Below are positions 18,283 through 27,534 of a stretch of 46,307 nucleotides of DNA, one piece after another. Each line of letters opens with the position of its first letter. Position 1 is the first letter of the stretch. Source of the stretch: Deltaproteobacteria bacterium (GTDB lineage: Bacteria; Desulfobacterota; Desulfobulbia; Desulfobulbales; SURF-16); contig JACRCD010000069.1 in the NCBI GenBank assembly GCA_016219175.1, forward strand, positions 1 to 46,307. The letters are read 5' to 3'. Position numbers and translations under genes: made by a program. Below the pieces are notes generated by a model, which saw nothing but the letters and a program-made list of their open reading frames with translations, searched no databases and had not been told where the DNA came from.

Positions 18283-19434
18283 ATGAAAACCCTTCATAGT
18301 ATCCTCGTCGTGGATAACAATGCCGTTATTCTGCGTTTGATGAGCCATTTGCTGGCTGAGATGGGCTACGAGGTCAGGACCGCGGCCGACGGGCTAGAGG
18401 CCCTGGAAATGCTGGATTCCTTTCGTCCGGATGTGGTCTTTGTCGATCTGGTGATGCCGAAGATCAATGGGGAGAAGCTCTGCCGCGTGCTGCGCTCCAT
18501 GCCCGCCTTGCAGGATGTTTTTATTGTTATCTTTTCAGCGATAGCCGCGGAGGAGCAGATCGACGCGGCCGGCATCGGCGCCGATGCCTGTATTGCCAAG
18601 GGTCCTTTCAAGGAGGTCAAGGAGCACGTTAAAAAAGTTCTTGCCATGGCCGGGCTGCGGAGGTCTTCGTCCGCCGCGCAAGGCATCATTGGCGCCGAGA
18701 ACATCTTTGAGCGCGAAATCACCAAGGAGCTTCTTGCCGCCAAAAAACATTTTGAAATAGCCTTGAACCGCATTTCCGATGCGTTTGTTGAATTAACCCC
18801 GGAGGGCAGGGTTGTCTATGCCAATGTTGCGGCCTGCCGTCTGCTTTCCCAGCCTGAAGAGAAACTGCTTTTTCAGGATTTCGCGGATTTTTTCAGCGGG
18901 GATCAGCGGGTGTTTGTCAATAAGCTGTTGTCGCAGGTTGCCGGGGACCCAGTTATGGCGGGCGAGGATGAGCAGCTTCTTATTGATGGCCGGCAGGTCT
19001 TGCTGAATATGGTTGCGGTCAACGAGCTGGACCACAGGTTTATTGTCGCGGTTCTGCATGATATTACCGAGCGCAAGCGAGCGGAAACGGAACTGATCCG
19101 TCAACAGGAGGATCTGGAAAAGCTGGTGGCGGCGAGGACCGTGGAACTCATCGAGGCCAATACCAGGCTGCAGCGGGACATTGTGGAGCGCAAGAAACTC
19201 TATGACCAGCGCGAGGAGCTGATCCATGAGCTGGAAAACGCCCTGGCCAAGGTGAACACCTTGAGCGGCTTTCTGCCCATCTGCTCATCCTGTAAGAAAA
19301 TCCGCGATGACAAGGGCTACTGGCAGCAGATTGAGGCCTACCTCGGCAAACACTCGGGCGCGGAATTCAGCCACAGCATCTGCCCGGAATGCGCCAAGAA
19401 ACTGTATCCCGAACTGCAGGAGAAAAAAGAGTAG
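18283..19434 (+). CDS. Response regulator-PAS protein with C-terminal four-Cys module
   Basis: A 383-residue soluble protein: receiver domain at about 1-125 (ILVVDNNA; phospho-Asp in VVFVDLVMPK; conserved Lys in CIAKGPF), a PAS domain at about 150-265, a coiled coil at about 265-335, and the C-terminal module LPICSSCKKIRDDKGYW...HSICPECAKKLYP (about 335-375) shared with the gene at 13063. No DNA-binding, kinase or GGDEF domain is present, so the Cys module is probably the output or a redox/metal-responsive part. ATG 18283 is chosen because the receiver fold begins directly there; a 40-residue longer frame from TTG 18163 looks spurious. Confidence 0.82.
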   Translation: MKTLHSILVVDNNAVILRLMSHLLAEMGYEVRTAADGLEALEMLDSFRPDVVFVDLVMPKINGEKLCRVLRSMPALQDVFIVIFSAIAAEEQIDAAGIGADACIAKGPFKEVKEHVKKVLAMAGLRRSSSAAQGIIGAENIFEREITKELLAAKKHFEIALNRISDAFVELTPEGRVVYANVAACRLLSQPEEKLLFQDFADFFSGDQRVFVNKLLSQVAGDPVMAGEDEQLLIDGRQVLLNMVAVNELDHRFIVAVLHDITERKRAETELIRQQEDLEKLVAARTVELIEANTRLQRDIVERKKLYDQREELIHELENALAKVNTLSGFLPICSSCKKIRDDKGYWQQIEAYLGKHSGAEFSHSICPECAKKLYPELQEKKE

Positions 19435-19500
19435 CCCAAAGGGAATCGGGCTGCTCTGACAGGGGTTTAGGTGCGGGGTGGAAAAAACCCGCGGGGCTGC

Positions 19501-19851
19501 CTACTGCACCTTGAGGGTTTCGTCATCTTCGTAAAGGTGGCGGAAACCATGGATCTGTTCGAGTTCGGTCATTTTTTCGATGGCCTCTTCCCTGGAAAGG
19601 CCCAGCGATTCGGCAATGGCATCTATTTCATAGCAGGCCTGGCCGTCCCGGGTGTATCCCGAGGGTTTCAGTTCAGGGAAGCAGGCGGAGGTTGCCGAAT
19701 GGGAGGCCTGGCCCAGCAGTTCCCTGATGTGGGGCGGGCCATAGAGCAGCAGCCATTCCACGGCTTCCGACCAGGTCTTGGCGTCAACGTTTGTATTTTC
19801 AAGCACGGCCACGGCCATTTCCAGGGTCCATGATTTTTTAAAATCGTTCAT
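19501..19851 (-). CDS. Conserved hypothetical soluble protein
   Basis: A 116-residue acidic, mostly helical protein with no signal peptide. Notable stretches are KTWSEAVEWLLLYGPPHIRE and AIAESLGLSREEAIEKM, the latter resembling the recognition part of a helix-turn-helix, but this is not enough to call a DNA-binding protein. ATG 19851 is preferred to TTG 19872. It is convergent with the REC-PAS gene. I do not recognise the family. Confidence 0.6.
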   Translation of the reverse strand: MNDFKKSWTLEMAVAVLENTNVDAKTWSEAVEWLLLYGPPHIRELLGQASHSATSACFPELKPSGYTRDGQACYEIDAIAESLGLSREEAIEKMTELEQIHGFRHLYEDDETLKVQ

Positions 19852-20006
19852 TGTTTTTCCCGCGTTGTACAAAGTTGTGTTGCTTCTCGGATGGAACTTT
19901 ATTTATCTTAATCATCTCCTTATGATAAATCAACTCGGATGATTTTCCTCTTTTACGCCGGATCATTTCCCTCACTTTTTACATTTAACGATACAAGGTT
20001 TTCGAA

Positions 20007-23000
20007 ATGAAATCAGATTGCCATTATGCCGGATTTTTGCTGCCCCTGCTTCTGCTGCTTGCCCTGCTGACCGACAGACCGGTTTCCGCCGGCGAGTTCC
20101 CGCGGGTGGACCTGTCCGTTTCCTTTGACCTTGCCGGCCACGCGCTGACCGGTGTCACGCGCTTCACGCTGGCGCCGGGCGAGGAGACCTCCTTGCGGAC
20201 CGGAGGCCTGGAGATCCGCGAGGTGCTGGTGGATGGCCGGCCGCGGCAATTACCGATCGGCGAGGAGGGCCTGCTGACCTTTGCCGCGGCTGGTGCGGAA
20301 CAGTCAGTCAACATAGCCTTTGCCGGGGAAATTGCGGCGGAGGCAGCCTCCAGCTCCATGGTCGACCGCCAGGGCATCGTGTTGCTTGACCGCTGGTATC
20401 CGCAGCCGGTGAAACCCGCGCTCATCAGTCTGACAGCTGAGATTCCCCCTGATTTTTACGCGGTCTCCGAGGCCGATGACATTATTTACCAGCAGGGCGA
20501 AAACAGCAAAAAAGTCTCGTTTTCCTTCTCCCAGCCCCTGATGTTCAGGCACTTCATTGCCGGCCCCTACCAGGTTCAGGAAGAGAAGCTGGAGAGCGGC
20601 GTCATCCTCACCACCTATTTTTTCCCGGAGGACCAGGAGTTTGCCCGGATGTACGGGGAAAAAACCAAGGCCTATCTGACCAGATACGAGAAGCTCATCG
20701 GCCCTTATCCTTATAAACGCTACAGTGTGGTGGAAAATCGGCTGCCCACCGGCTTTGCCATGCCCACCTTCACCCTGCTCGGCCAGAGCGTGGTGCGTTT
20801 GCCTTTTATCACCGAGACCTCCCTGGGCCATGAGGTGCTGCATTCCTGGTTCGGCAATGGTGTGGGGGTGGATTATGACTTGGGCAACTGGTGCGAGGGC
20901 TTGACGACCTATCTGGCCGATCAGGCCTACGCCGCGGACAAAAATGAGGATACGGATTTCCGCAAAGGCCAGCTTGTCAAGTATCAGAGCCATGTGGCCG
21001 CGGACAACACCATGAAGGTGGCGGATTTCAAGGATGCGGGCGATCACGGCATCGCCAGTCAGGCCACCCGGGCCGTGGGTTACAACAAGGTGAGCATGAT
21101 TTTTCACATGCTGCGCAAAAAGATCGGCGATGAATCCTTTTATGCCGGGCTGCGCAATTTTTACGAGCAAAAGAAATTCCAAACCGCTTCCTGGGCTGAT
21201 CTGCAGCAGAGTTTTGGCGCGGCGGCAGGGGTTGATCTGGCTGAGTTTTTTGACCAGTGGCTCCTGCGGCCCGATGTGCCGGTGCTGACGGTGGAGAAAT
21301 TAAAGCTCGTGATCAAGGAGGGCTCTCCCCAGCTCACCTTTGACCTGGTGCAGCGGAACAATCCCCCATATCCTTTGACCGTTTCGGTCCAGGTGCAAAG
21401 CGGCAAGGAAAAGGTTGAACAGCAGTTTGAAGCCGCCGGCAACAGCACCCCGGTCTCCTTCACCCTGGCCGATATGCCGGAAACCATGGAGATTGATCCT
21501 CATTATGATCTGATGAGAAAGCTCGTGGCCGATGAGGTGCCGCCCGTCTGGTCAAGGTTCCAGGGCGGCGCGGAGAAACTGGCCGTGCTTGCCGCGGGAG
21601 GCGAGGATATTTATGCGCCGTTTACGCCGCTTCTGGAAGAGATGGGCTGCAGGATCGTCAGCGAAGAGGAACTTGATGAACATGATCTGGGGGTAAAGAA
21701 CCTGTTGTTTCTTGGTCTTGACTCCAAGGCGGCCAAGGGACTTTTTGCCCGGCCCCCCTTTCCCGCCACGGGTTTCACCCTGGAGGCGCGGGAAAACCCC
21801 CTGGCCCCGGGACTGGTGGCCGTGCTGGTGCAAGGCGCCGCTAAGGAGCAGGTTGAGGCCGTGGTGCATAAGCTGGGGCATTACGGCAAATATGGCTACC
21901 TGCATTTTGAGGATGGCCGCAACGCGGAAAAAAAGATCCCTGATTCCGATTACGGCATCGGTTACCTGCTCGATCAGCCGCCCCGCGGGGCCGCCGTGCA
22001 AAAGAGCCTGGAATTTGCTGCGATCATGGACAGCATCGCGGAGAGCCGGGTCGTTTACGTGGGGGAAACCCATGTGAGCCAGGCTGATCATCTCCTGCAG
22101 TACCGGGTATTGCGGGCCCTGCATCAGCGTTATCCGGAGGTGGCCATCGGCATGGAGATGTTTAACCTCGGCAGCCAGGCGGCCCTTGATGCCTATGTCA
22201 AGGGAGACATTGACGAACGGCAGCTTCTGAAGGAGGCCGAATACTTCAAGAACTGGGGCTATGACTACCGTTTTTACCGCGATATTCTGCAGTATGCCCG
22301 GCAGAACAAGCTGCCGGTGGTTGCCCTGAATCTCGACAAGGACATCGTCAGCGACACCTTCAAGGAAGGGGGGATTGCCGGTTTGTCTCCCGAGATCAAG
22401 GCAACCCTGCCCGAGGAGAGGGATCTGTCCATGCCGGGCTACCGGCAGCGGCTGGTCCAGGTTTTTCAAAGCCACAGCGGGCCGCATTTCAATGCCAATG
22501 ACAAGAAGATATCTTCTTTTGTCCAGTCCCAGGTGCTCTGGGATGAAACCATGTCCCAGACCATTGCCGATTATCTGGAATCCCATGCCGCCACCAAGAT
22601 GATTATTATTGCCGGCTCGGGGCATGTGGTCAAGGAAAACGCCATCCCGCCCCGGGTCGCAAGAAGGATTCCCGTTAAGCAGCAGGTGGTGGTCAATGTC
22701 CGGGAGGGTGATCTCCCGCCCGATGAGGCGGATTATGTTTTCTTTTCCGATCCGGTCAATATGCCGCCGTCGCCGCTGCTTGGCGTCATGCTGGTTGACA
22801 AGGGTGAAGGTCCGGTCATTGGCGGCTTTGCCGAGCAGAGCGGGGCGAAAATGGCGAAAATGAAGGAGGACGATGTCATCCTGGCCATTGATGGGGAAGA
22901 GGTTCGCACCGTTGACGATGTGAAGATCTGCCTGCTGTACAAAGAGCATGGTCAGAAAATAACGATAAGGGCGCGGCGGCCGGTCATACTGCTGCCCGAT

Positions 23001-23030
23001 GCGGTGCTTGATTTTGAGGTGCAGCTGTAA
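20007..23030 (+). CDS. Three-module exported protein: M1-like metallopeptidase, ChaN-like domain, PDZ domain
   Basis: A 1007-residue protein with an N-terminal signal peptide (hydrophobic 10-22, cleavage near VSAG). Residues about 30-500 resemble M1 aminopeptidases: the zinc motif HEVLH (275-279) is followed by Glu297, 17 residues on, in NWCEGLTTYLAD; the canonical spacing is 18. The usual GxMEN exopeptidase motif is replaced by a GFAMPTFTLLG stretch. Residues about 665-885 are a ChaN/DUF399-type domain (VVYVGETHVSQADHLLQY; IGMEMF; GSGHVVKENAIP), a fold linked to heme binding in ChaN. Residues about 925-990 are a PDZ domain (LGVMLVDKGEGPVIGGFAEQ; DVILAIDGEEV). The protein probably acts in the periplasm on peptides or proteins. 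A good ribosome-binding site (AAGG) precedes it. The stop is immediately followed by the octamer repeats at 23031. Confidence 0.85.
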   Translation: MKSDCHYAGFLLPLLLLLALLTDRPVSAGEFPRVDLSVSFDLAGHALTGVTRFTLAPGEETSLRTGGLEIREVLVDGRPRQLPIGEEGLLTFAAAGAEQSVNIAFAGEIAAEAASSSMVDRQGIVLLDRWYPQPVKPALISLTAEIPPDFYAVSEADDIIYQQGENSKKVSFSFSQPLMFRHFIAGPYQVQEEKLESGVILTTYFFPEDQEFARMYGEKTKAYLTRYEKLIGPYPYKRYSVVENRLPTGFAMPTFTLLGQSVVRLPFITETSLGHEVLHSWFGNGVGVDYDLGNWCEGLTTYLADQAYAADKNEDTDFRKGQLVKYQSHVAADNTMKVADFKDAGDHGIASQATRAVGYNKVSMIFHMLRKKIGDESFYAGLRNFYEQKKFQTASWADLQQSFGAAAGVDLAEFFDQWLLRPDVPVLTVEKLKLVIKEGSPQLTFDLVQRNNPPYPLTVSVQVQSGKEKVEQQFEAAGNSTPVSFTLADMPETMEIDPHYDLMRKLVADEVPPVWSRFQGGAEKLAVLAAGGEDIYAPFTPLLEEMGCRIVSEEELDEHDLGVKNLLFLGLDSKAAKGLFARPPFPATGFTLEARENPLAPGLVAVLVQGAAKEQVEAVVHKLGHYGKYGYLHFEDGRNAEKKIPDSDYGIGYLLDQPPRGAAVQKSLEFAAIMDSIAESRVVYVGETHVSQADHLLQYRVLRALHQRYPEVAIGMEMFNLGSQAALDAYVKGDIDERQLLKEAEYFKNWGYDYRFYRDILQYARQNKLPVVALNLDKDIVSDTFKEGGIAGLSPEIKATLPEERDLSMPGYRQRLVQVFQSHSGPHFNANDKKISSFVQSQVLWDETMSQTIADYLESHAATKMIIIAGSGHVVKENAIPPRVARRIPVKQQVVVNVREGDLPPDEADYVFFSDPVNMPPSPLLGVMLVDKGEGPVIGGFAEQSGAKMAKMKEDDVILAIDGEEVRTVDDVKICLLYKEHGQKITIRARRPVILLPDAVLDFEVQL

Positions 23031-23104
23031 CGTTCCAACGATCCAACGTTCAAGCGTTCAAGCGTTCCAGCGTTTAATCGTTGGAACGCTTACCCGCTGG
23101 AACG
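23031..23104. repeat. Inverted cluster of 8-nt word repeats between convergent genes
   Basis: Octamers CGTTCCAA, CGATCCAA, CGTTCAAG (twice), CGTTCCAG and CGTTTAAT are followed by the opposite-strand words CGTTGGAA, CGCTTACC and CGCTGGAA, so the two halves can pair. A TTTTTT run follows, so the structure could end transcription on the plus strand. The stop codon and last codons of hrpB on the minus strand are made from these repeats. Confidence 0.85.
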
Positions 23105-25645
23105 TTTTTTCGTTTTCGCGGTGGGCAGGGCGGTCAGGGGATCGTCCGGCCAGCTGTGTTTGGGGTAGCGTCCCTTGAGTTCCTTTTTCACCTCGGGGTA
23201 GGACCTCTGCCAGAAGCCGGCGAGATCACTCGTCACCTGGATGGGGCGCTGGGCAGGAGAGAGCAGGTGCAGCACTATTTTTACCCTGCCGTGGCAGACA
23301 GTGGGCGTCTGCTCCAGACCGAACATCTCCTGGAGGCGAACGGCCAGCACCGGCGCTTCTCCGGGGTGGTAGTCAATGCGGATGCGGGAGCCGCTGGGAA
23401 CCTGCAGCCGTTCCGGCGCGGCGTGCTCCAGTTCCTGCTGTTTGCGCCAGTCGAGCATATTGCGGAAAATAGCGGCCAGATCAAGCTGCCTGAGCTGTTC
23501 GCGTCTGGTGATGCCGGTGAGATAAGGGGCAAGCCAGTTCAGGTCGGCCAGCAGATGGGCGTCATCGAGCAGCGGCCACTGCTCCTCCGGCTGCCATTCC
23601 CGCAAACAGCGGAGGCGCGCCTGGATCTGCCGGGCCTGGCTGCTCCACGGCAGACAGTCAAGCCCCATCTGTTTGATGCCGGTCAGCATCGCCTGGACCA
23701 CCTGCTCCGCATCGGGGCGGGCCAGGGGCTGCTCGCTCACCACCAGTTTTCCCAGATACTGCCTGCGCAGGGCCATGACCCGTTGCTGCCGCGGGTCCCA
23801 GTCAACGTCTTCCCGTAATCGGCACAGGGCGGGTTGGCTTGCCCGCAGTTCAGCCAGATCGACGGCGGCGGCCAGAAAGATGCGCCCCTCCTTCTGCCCG
23901 GCATCAAGCTGGGCCACGGCCAGATACTCAAAAGCCGACAGGGGATCATTCGGCGGGAGATAACCGCCCCGGCCCCCGGCCAGCTGGTAGCGTTCCCGCT
24001 GGCCGGGGCGGCGCACGGCGATGCGGTCCGGATAGGCAAAGGCCAGGATGAGGCCGGTCTTGTCGTCATCATAGCCGCTTTGGCTGTTGTTGGTGAGCAT
24101 CCTCCGCCACTGTCCAGACAGAGTGTCCACCAGACGGCATCCCCCCGCGTCACCTCCTTCCCTCTGCAGCGCCGCTGCGCCCGCCCTGCGGTACAGGGCG
24201 AGCAGCCGCAGCCTTTCCTGCAGATCGGCCGTGCTTTCCCCCCCGCCCCGGCTGCGGATATCACGTTCGCTCACCAGAGCCGCCACGTCGCAGGCCAGGG
24301 CGAGTTGCCCCATCTCCGCCGCCTTGATCAGCATATGGGCCAGACGCGGATGCAGGGGCAGGGCGGCCAGCTGTCTGCCGGTTGGTGTGATACGCCCGGC
24401 GGCGTCGACGGCGCCAAGGGAGATGAGCAGCTGGCGGGCCGTTTCATACGAGGCTTCGGGCGGCGGATCAAGCCAGCGCAGCTGGTGCGCGTCATGCGCC
24501 CCCCAGAGGGCCAGCTCCAGGGCCAGGGGCGCCAGATCAGCCGCGCATATTTCCGGGGGATGAAAGGGGGCAAGCCCATGATGGAGATGTCTGGTCCACA
24601 GCCGCAGGCAATAGCCGGGGCCGAGCCTGCCCGCCCTGCCCGTGCGCTGCCGGGCCGCGGCCCTGGAGACCCGCACCGTTTCCAGCCTGCTCAGGCCGCT
24701 GGCCGGTTGAAAGCGGGGCAGCCTGGACCAGCCGCTGTCCACGACATTTTCAATTCCTTCAATAGTGAGGCTTGTTTCGGCAATGGAGGTGGCCAGCACC
24801 ACCCGCCGTCTGCCCCCCGGGTCGGGCAGAATGGCCCTGTCCTGGTCCTGCTGGCTGAGGTTGCCGAAGAGCGGCAGGATAACCGTGCCGGCATCTTTTC
24901 CCTGCTCAAGCTGCTCCCGGACCTCTCTGATTTCCCCGCTGCCGGGCAGGAAGGCCAGGATATCTCCCTTTTTTTCCGCCAGCACCCGCCTGATGCCCTG
25001 TCCCGTGACCGCGGCAACCCTGCCTGGTGGTTCCCGGTCAAGATAGTCGATCTCCACCGGAAAACTCCGGCCGTGACCGGTGATCACCGGGACATTACCC
25101 AGCAGTGCCGCGACGGGACCGGTATCCAGGGTGGCCGACATGACCAGCAGCCGCAGGTCCTCCCGCAGCTCTCTGAGATCAAGGCAGAGGGCCAGGCCGA
25201 GATCGGCATGGATGGAGCGTTCATGGAATTCGTCAAAGATGACCAGCCCCACCTCGGCAAGTTCCTGATCGCTTTGCAGGCGGCGGGTCAGGATACCTTC
25301 GGTGAGCACCTCGATGCGGGTGGCGCGGTCAATGCGCCGTTCAAAACGGATCTGAAAACCCACGGTTTCCCCCACCTGTTCGCCAAGCAGACTTGCCATG
25401 CGGGCCGCGGCACCTCGGGCGGCCAGACGGCGGGGCTGCAGCATGAGGATTTTTCTGCCGGCCAGCCAGGGCTCGTCAAGCAGGGCCAGGGGCGCGCCGG
25501 TGGTTTTGCCGGAGCCGGGCGGGGCGGCAAGCACCGCGCAACCCGCGCCCAGGGCCTGACGCAATTCAGGCAGGGCAGGGGCAATGGCCAGGGCGGACAA
25601 GGCCTGGGTAATGGCCTGTTTTTGTCTTTCATTGGTAGCGGGCAT
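23090..25645 (-). CDS. hrpB: ATP-dependent helicase HrpB
   Basis: An 851-residue DEAH/RHA helicase of the HrpB family. Motif I is APPGSGKTTG (about 41-50), Ia MLQPRRLAARG, II FDEFHERS (138-143), III SATLDTG, V VVLATSIAETSLTIEG, VI RQRTGRAGRLGPG; the helicase-associated and HrpB C-terminal domains follow, ending with the typical RYPKHSWPDDPLTA motif. The cellular role of HrpB is poorly known; RNA remodelling is assumed. The start lies 8 bp after the stop of the XPB-like helicase gene, so the two form an operon. The very last codons (RSSG, stop) lie in the octamer repeat cluster. Confidence 0.94.
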   Translation of the reverse strand: MPATNERQKQAITQALSALAIAPALPELRQALGAGCAVLAAPPGSGKTTGAPLALLDEPWLAGRKILMLQPRRLAARGAAARMASLLGEQVGETVGFQIRFERRIDRATRIEVLTEGILTRRLQSDQELAEVGLVIFDEFHERSIHADLGLALCLDLRELREDLRLLVMSATLDTGPVAALLGNVPVITGHGRSFPVEIDYLDREPPGRVAAVTGQGIRRVLAEKKGDILAFLPGSGEIREVREQLEQGKDAGTVILPLFGNLSQQDQDRAILPDPGGRRRVVLATSIAETSLTIEGIENVVDSGWSRLPRFQPASGLSRLETVRVSRAAARQRTGRAGRLGPGYCLRLWTRHLHHGLAPFHPPEICAADLAPLALELALWGAHDAHQLRWLDPPPEASYETARQLLISLGAVDAAGRITPTGRQLAALPLHPRLAHMLIKAAEMGQLALACDVAALVSERDIRSRGGGESTADLQERLRLLALYRRAGAAALQREGGDAGGCRLVDTLSGQWRRMLTNNSQSGYDDDKTGLILAFAYPDRIAVRRPGQRERYQLAGGRGGYLPPNDPLSAFEYLAVAQLDAGQKEGRIFLAAAVDLAELRASQPALCRLREDVDWDPRQQRVMALRRQYLGKLVVSEQPLARPDAEQVVQAMLTGIKQMGLDCLPWSSQARQIQARLRCLREWQPEEQWPLLDDAHLLADLNWLAPYLTGITRREQLRQLDLAAIFRNMLDWRKQQELEHAAPERLQVPSGSRIRIDYHPGEAPVLAVRLQEMFGLEQTPTVCHGRVKIVLHLLSPAQRPIQVTSDLAGFWQRSYPEVKKELKGRYPKHSWPDDPLTALPTAKTKKRSSG

Positions 25646-25653
25646 GGCGCTTT

Positions 25654-27006
25654 TCAGGCAGAGATGGTCATTTCGTAGATCTGCCTCCGCGCCTTGGCCG
25701 AGGCCTTCAGCACACCCACGGGATCGACGTAGTCATACACCTTCGGCTCCTTGCCCTGGGCCGGTCGCAGGATGCGGCCGATGACCTGGGTCAGGCGGCC
25801 TTCGAACTTGATGGGGGTGCAGAGAAAAAGAGTGGTCAGCCCCGGACAGTCAAAACCCTCGCCGATGAGCTGAATGGTCGCCACCAGCACCGTCACCTCC
25901 CCCTGCTGCACCCGTCTGACGATTTCTCCGCGCTCCTCGCCCGCCACCCTGCCGGTGAGCAGCAACGGCTGCAAGCCATGCGCGGCCAGCATGGCGCGGA
26001 TGGTTTCGCAGTGTGATATCCGGTCGGAAACCACCAGGATCGTGCCCGCCTCATTTTTTACCTCCTGGCGGATATCATTGACAATGAGTTCGTTACGTCT
26101 GGCATCCTGGGTCAGGGCGGCCATCAGATCCTGATAGTTGCGGCGGTAGTTGAAGGTAAACGTGGTGAGCCGCTCGATGATGACGGGTTTGAGCACGGCG
26201 CCGTGGCGGTCAAGATCACGCGCCGAAACGGTGTGCACCAGGTCGCCGATATGCCAGTAGATCAGCTCGGTCAGACCGTCGCGGCGCATGGGCGTGGCGG
26301 TGAGTCCCAGCATGAAGCGGCAGTCGAACTCCTTGATGATATCGGTGAACATGGAGCTTGGCGTGCGGTGGCATTCATCGACAATAATGTGGCCGAAATG
26401 GGCTGGCAGCTCGATTAAATGCTTTTTCACCGTGTGGATCAGCCCCACGGTGACAGGGGCCAGTCCAAAGGAGCCGTCGCCGATGAGTCCCGGTTCCAGG
26501 CCGAGAAAAGTCCGGATGCGTTCCTGCCACTGGTAGAGCAGCTCCTTGGTATGGATGAGGATGAGCGCTGGTTGCCCGCGTCCGGCGATGATGGCCGCCG
26601 CCATAACGGTTTTGCCGCTGCCGGTGGCCGCCTCAAGCACCCCGAAATCACGGGAAAGCATGGCCGCGCATCCTTTTTCCTGATAGGGGCGCAGGTCGCC
26701 GTTGAAGGCAAGCTCAACCGGGTCGAGCAACCGCCGCTGGTCGAGGATTTCCACCTGATAGCCCGCCTTGCGGCACATGAGCACCGCCTGGTTGCCGAAG
26801 CCTCGCGGGAAGCGGATGTCGTTGCCTGCCACCGTGAAAAAATGCAGTTCCTTTTTGAGATTCTTGCCGATCCAGCGCGCGTATTTTACCGCGTCCCGGT
26901 ACTGGGGGTTGATCAGGGTGAGCTTTTTTTTCAGTTCACGGATCAGCTCGGGCGGCGCGCCGCTCAGTTTGCAGTCCCGGGAAACGGTGAGATGTAATGT
27001 TTGCAT
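25654..27006 (-). CDS. SF2 DEAD/DEAH helicase, XPB/type III restriction-like
   Basis: A 450-residue superfamily 2 helicase. An N-terminal about 100-residue region precedes LRPYQEKG (Q-motif region, about 105), motif I EAATGSGKTVM (125-135), motif II IIVDECHRTPS, motif III LGLTATPMRRDG, and the second RecA domain with VLVATIQLIGEGFDCPGL and QVIGRILRPAQGK. The architecture fits the XPB-like/ResIII group used in DNA repair or DNA translocation. ATG 27006 has GGAAG at proper spacing. The open frame continues to 27120 only because it runs into the MITE at 27023-27185, so that extension is not real. The next gene, hrpB, follows at 8 bp. Confidence 0.88.
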   Translation of the reverse strand: MQTLHLTVSRDCKLSGAPPELIRELKKKLTLINPQYRDAVKYARWIGKNLKKELHFFTVAGNDIRFPRGFGNQAVLMCRKAGYQVEILDQRRLLDPVELAFNGDLRPYQEKGCAAMLSRDFGVLEAATGSGKTVMAAAIIAGRGQPALILIHTKELLYQWQERIRTFLGLEPGLIGDGSFGLAPVTVGLIHTVKKHLIELPAHFGHIIVDECHRTPSSMFTDIIKEFDCRFMLGLTATPMRRDGLTELIYWHIGDLVHTVSARDLDRHGAVLKPVIIERLTTFTFNYRRNYQDLMAALTQDARRNELIVNDIRQEVKNEAGTILVVSDRISHCETIRAMLAAHGLQPLLLTGRVAGEERGEIVRRVQQGEVTVLVATIQLIGEGFDCPGLTTLFLCTPIKFEGRLTQVIGRILRPAQGKEPKVYDYVDPVGVLKASAKARRQIYEMTISA

Positions 27007-27022
27007 GGTGTCTTCCAATCTA

Positions 27023-27185
27023 TGATAAACTCGTAAAAAGTCGGCGACAAAGCCCGGATGGCTAAGTAACAAAATTCGATATACAAGGAGTAGTGTATTT
27101 TTGAGAGCGAGGCTATACATGTGGTATGCCGAACGAACAAAAATGCGCTACAACGCAGTAGATCGGAGTTTTTACGACGCCATCA
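27023..27185. mobile_element. 163-bp MITE-like element, copy 2 (inverted)
   Basis: Same length and termini as the element at 17792-17954, in opposite orientation: TGATAAACTCGTAAAAA at the left and TTTTTACGACGCCATCA at the right. It ends 16 bp before the start codon of the helicase operon, so that operon's promoter lies inside or beyond it. Confidence 0.88.
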
Positions 27186-27268
27186 ATCTATCCGCGGCAG
27201 TTGCCCAAGTCAAGCACGAGTGGTTTGGAACTTCCAAAAGAAGGCTGCCAGGGATTTGTTAAAAATAA

Positions 27269-27403
27269 TGAGGCTCTTGCGAAATATGCAAAAGAGTGCC
27301 TCCTGTCATTTCGACTGAAGGGAGAAATCTAATAAAATCAAGGCAATTAAAGATTCCTCACTGCGTTCGGAATGACACACAAGTTTATTTTGCAAGAGGC
27401 TCA
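27269..27403. mobile_element. 135-bp MITE-like element, copy 1
   Basis: The ends are TGAGGCTCTTGCGAAAT and ATTTTGCAAGAGGCTCA, near-perfect inverted repeats. The inside is non-coding and contains TCATTTCGAC and GGAATGACA as subterminal complementary segments. Copies of identical length are at 29536-29670 and (inverted) 30958-31092. Confidence 0.88.
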
Positions 27404-27534
27404 ATAAACAATGCAAATAATTTTCAGGAAAAGCTGTAAAAATCCCGGATGATTAGTATATTATATTAAATAAAGTGGTTTTCGGTTTGGAGGCAGAGGG
27501 GAGTTTCCAAGGTGTCTGCATAAAGGAGGCGTGC

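Noticed and set aside
19432-19452. Possible terminator after the REC-PAS gene (AGCCC...GGGCT)
   Set aside because: The stem is only five pairs and no T-run follows.
21552-22949. 465-residue minus-strand ORF opposite the M1-ChaN-PDZ gene
   Set aside because: Antisense shadow; the plus strand encodes clear ChaN and PDZ motifs.
23834-25678. 614-residue plus-strand ORF opposite hrpB
   Set aside because: A GC-rich antisense shadow of hrpB, which has all helicase motifs on the minus strand.
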